Positions 61,888 through 64,000 of a stretch of 64,000 nt of DNA are shown in pieces. Numbering within the stretch: position 1 is the first letter of the stretch; every line of letters starts with the position of its first letter. The notes under the pieces were generated by a model, which worked only from the letters and a program-made list of their open reading frames with translations, searched no databases and had not been told where the DNA came from. Position numbers and translations under genes: made by a program. Source of the DNA: Paraburkholderia caffeinilytica (GTDB taxonomy: Bacteria > Pseudomonadota > Gammaproteobacteria > Burkholderiales > Burkholderiaceae); contig NZ_CP031466.1 in assembly GCF_003368325.1 (NCBI RefSeq), positions 1,736,001-1,800,000 of the forward strand, in the 5' to 3' direction.

Positions 61888-64000
61888 TTACACCACGGTG
61901 TAGTCGAACTCGCCCGCCTCGCTCGCCCGCACGGAGATGCGTTCGATCGCGGCACCGTTCGCGACGCGTTCCAGCACCTGCTGCGCGACTTCAGGCAAAA
62001 GCGTGCCGTTCAGAATGTGATCCACATTGCGCGCGCCGGAATCCACTTCGGTGCAGCGCGCGAGCACAGCGTCGACGAGCGATTCGTCCCATTCGAACAC
62101 CGCCTTGTGGTTCGACTCGATGCGGCGGCGAATCCGCTCCAGCTTCAAATCGATGATTTCGGCCAGCACGTCGTCGGAAATCGGGTAGTACGGCACCACT
62201 TTCATGCGGCCGAGGAACGCCGGCTTGAACGCCTTGTACAGTTGCGGGCGCAATGTCTCCGCGAGTTCGTCCGCACCGGGCAATTCTTCGGCGCTTTTGT
62301 TCAGGCAGGCCTGCATCACCGCCTGCGAGCCGACGTTCGAGGTCAGAATGATCAGCGTGTTGCGGAAATCGATCTCCCGTCCTTCGGCGTCGTCCATCGT
62401 GCCTTTGTCGAATACCTGGAAGAACATTTCGAGCACGTCAGGGTGCGCCTTTTCCACTTCGTCGAGCAGCACCACCGAATACGGATTGCGACGCACCGCT
62501 TCGGTCAGCACACCGCCCTCGCCGTAACCGACGTAGCCCGGCGGCGAACCCTTCAGGCCCGACACGCTGTGCGCTTCCTGGTACTCGCTCATGTTGATCG
62601 TGACCATCTTGCGTTCGCCGCCGTACAGCACATCCGCGAGCGCCAGCGCGGTTTCGGTCTTGCCGACACCGGACGGCCCGACGAACATGAACACGCCGCG
62701 TGGCTTGTTTGGGTCTTCGAGATTCGCGCTGGCGGTGCGCACGCGTTGCGCGATCGCTTCGAGCGCGTGGTCCTGACCGATCACGCGGGCACCCAGCAGC
62801 GGCTGCAGATTCAGCACGGTCTGGATTTCGTCCTTGATCATGCGGCCGAGTGGAATGCCGGTCCAGGAAGCGACGATTTCGGCGACCACGTGGCCATCGA
62901 CCTGCAGAGGAACCATCGGCTGGCCGCCCTGCAATGCATGCAATTCCGCAACGCGCGTGGCCAGCATTTCACGTGCCTGTTGCGCCTTGTCGGCCTGCGC
63001 AGCGTCAGCACTGCTCACGCGCGCTGCGTCGATTTCCGCACGCAAACCGACGATCTCCGTCACCAATGCGCGTTCCTTGTCGTAGCGTGCCTCGTCGTCG
63101 GCCAGATCCTTCACGTCTTCTTCGCGCAGGTTGCGCAGTTCCGCGAGCCGCTCGTCATGCAGCGCACCGCTCGCCACTTCGCGTTCCAGCGCGGCGATTT
63201 CGGCGTCGATGCGTTCGAGTCGCTTCTTCGTATCGTCGATCGCGGCGGGCGTCGAGCTATGCGCGAGCGCGACTTTCGCGCAGGCGGTGTCGAGCACGCT
63301 GATCGCCTTGTCCGGCAGTTGACGGCCGCTGATGTAGCGATGCGACAGACGCACCGCTTCAGTGATCGCATCGTCCAGCACGCGGACGTTGAAGTGCTTT
63401 TCCATCAACGCGGCCATGCCGCGCAACATCGCCGCCGCGAGCGTCTCGCCCGGCTCTTCGATCTTCACCACCTGGAAACGCCGCGCCAGGGCCGCATCTT
63501 TCTCGAAGTACTTCTTGTATTCGCTCCACGTGGTCGCCGCAATGGTGCGCAATTCGCCGCGCGCCAAGGCCGGCTTCAACAGATTCGCCGCGTCGTTCTG
63601 TCCGGCCTGGCCGCCGGCGCCGATGATCGTGTGCGCTTCGTCGATAAACAGGATGATCGGATGCGGGCTCTTCTTCACCTCGTCGATCACATTCTTCAGG
63701 CGATTCTCGAACTCGCCTTTGACGCTTGCGCCGGCCTGCAGCAGGCCCATATCGAGCACATGCAACGCGACGCCTTTCAGCGGCGCGGGCACGTCGTCGG
63801 CCGCAATACGCAGCGCGAGACCTTCGACCACCGCCGTTTTGCCGACACCCGCCTCGCCCGTCATGATCGGATTGTTCTGCCGGCGACGCATCAGGATGTC
63901 GATGGTCTGGCGAATTTCGGCTTCGCGGCCGATCACCGGATCGATCTTGCCGTCACGCGCCCGTTGCGTGAGATTGCTGGTGTACGTATCGAGCGCGGGG
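61888..64000 (-). CDS. tssH: T6SS sheath-recycling ATPase ClpV/TssH (5' end beyond window)
   Basis: About 704 residues are visible and the frame is open to the right edge (reading LDTYTSNLTQRARDGKIDP before VIGREAEIR), so the N-terminal domain is outside. The first AAA+ module has Walker A GEAGVGKT and Walker B LFIDEAH. The second has GPSGVGKTETA and VLLDEVEKAHPDV. A coiled middle domain lies between. ClpV extracts contracted TssB/TssC sheath for reuse. It lies upstream of tssA on the same strand with 65 bp between. The C-terminus is intact (EFDYTVV). Confidence 0.95.
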   Translation of the reverse strand, partial: PALDTYTSNLTQRARDGKIDPVIGREAEIRQTIDILMRRRQNNPIMTGEAGVGKTAVVEGLALRIAADDVPAPLKGVALHVLDMGLLQAGASVKGEFENRLKNVIDEVKKSPHPIILFIDEAHTIIGAGGQAGQNDAANLLKPALARGELRTIAATTWSEYKKYFEKDAALARRFQVVKIEEPGETLAAAMLRGMAALMEKHFNVRVLDDAITEAVRLSHRYISGRQLPDKAISVLDTACAKVALAHSSTPAAIDDTKKRLERIDAEIAALEREVASGALHDERLAELRNLREEDVKDLADDEARYDKERALVTEIVGLRAEIDAARVSSADAAQADKAQQAREMLATRVAELHALQGGQPMVPLQVDGHVVAEIVASWTGIPLGRMIKDEIQTVLNLQPLLGARVIGQDHALEAIAQRVRTASANLEDPNKPRGVFMFVGPSGVGKTETALALADVLYGGERKMVTINMSEYQEAHSVSGLKGSPPGYVGYGEGGVLTEAVRRNPYSVVLLDEVEKAHPDVLEMFFQVFDKGTMDDAEGREIDFRNTLIILTSNVGSQAVMQACLNKSAEELPGADELAETLRPQLYKAFKPAFLGRMKVVPYYPISDDVLAEIIDLKLERIRRRIESNHKAVFEWDESLVDAVLARCTEVDSGARNVDHILNGTLLPEVAQQVLERVANGAAIERISVRASEAGEFDYTVV

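Overview
The window is GC-rich (with an antisense open frame opposite almost every gene) and reads as a chromosome segment of a beta-proteobacterium of the Burkholderia/Paraburkholderia group. The pointers are DUF3331 and DUF3422 proteins, a Burkholderia-type porin, a NasA/NirD nitrate assimilation locus, a SoeABC-type molybdoenzyme and a type VI secretion (T6SS) cluster. This is inferred from gene content; no rRNA or tRNA gene was seen.

Layout. 1-850: tail of a polar amino-acid ABC transporter operon and its terminator. 859-4852 and 9480-14391: two periplasmic molybdenum-hydroxylase (aldehyde-oxidase type) operons, each with a [2Fe-2S] subunit, a Tat-exported molybdopterin subunit and a tri-haem cytochrome c, but in different gene orders. 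Between them lie a small unknown protein, a dehalogenase-like hydrolase, an NlpD-like LysM/LytM lipoprotein and a DUF3465-like protein. 15149-27546: mixed housekeeping and accessory genes (porin, OpgC-like acyltransferase, esterase, AI-2E-type permease, DUF3331, class II ribonucleotide reductase, DUF3422, a hydrolase with a divergent LysR).

27600-34400: nitrate assimilation (narK-type transporter, nirD, a NirB-like FAD subunit without the sirohaem half, and nasA). Both transcripts are preceded by the same control architecture: two NtrC-like sites 21 bp apart, a -24/-12 (sigma-54) promoter and an ANTAR-type two-hairpin antitermination leader ending in an intrinsic terminator. This is the most striking regulatory structure in the window. 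34418-39062: soeCBA, a sulfite:quinone oxidoreductase of the DMSO reductase family. 39227-42684: 2-hydroxyacid dehydrogenase, a GGDEF protein with duplicated sensor domains, YjdM/PhnA, and a truncated VOC gene. 42681-47080: a CusRS/HprRS-type two-component system divergent from a DUF5666-like periplasmic protein, a cytochrome b561 and an MsrP/YedY-like molybdoenzyme. 47101-52171: AraC and a divergent zinc alcohol dehydrogenase, a 65-bp perfect palindrome in base-skewed flanks, a LysR regulator and a nucleoside hydrolase lipoprotein.

52586-64000: part of a T6SS locus (an unknown bitopic protein, TagX-like peptidase, TssM, TagF, an OmpA/BON protein, then convergent TssA and ClpV/TssH, the last running off the window). 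The sheath, tube and baseplate genes would lie beyond the right edge.
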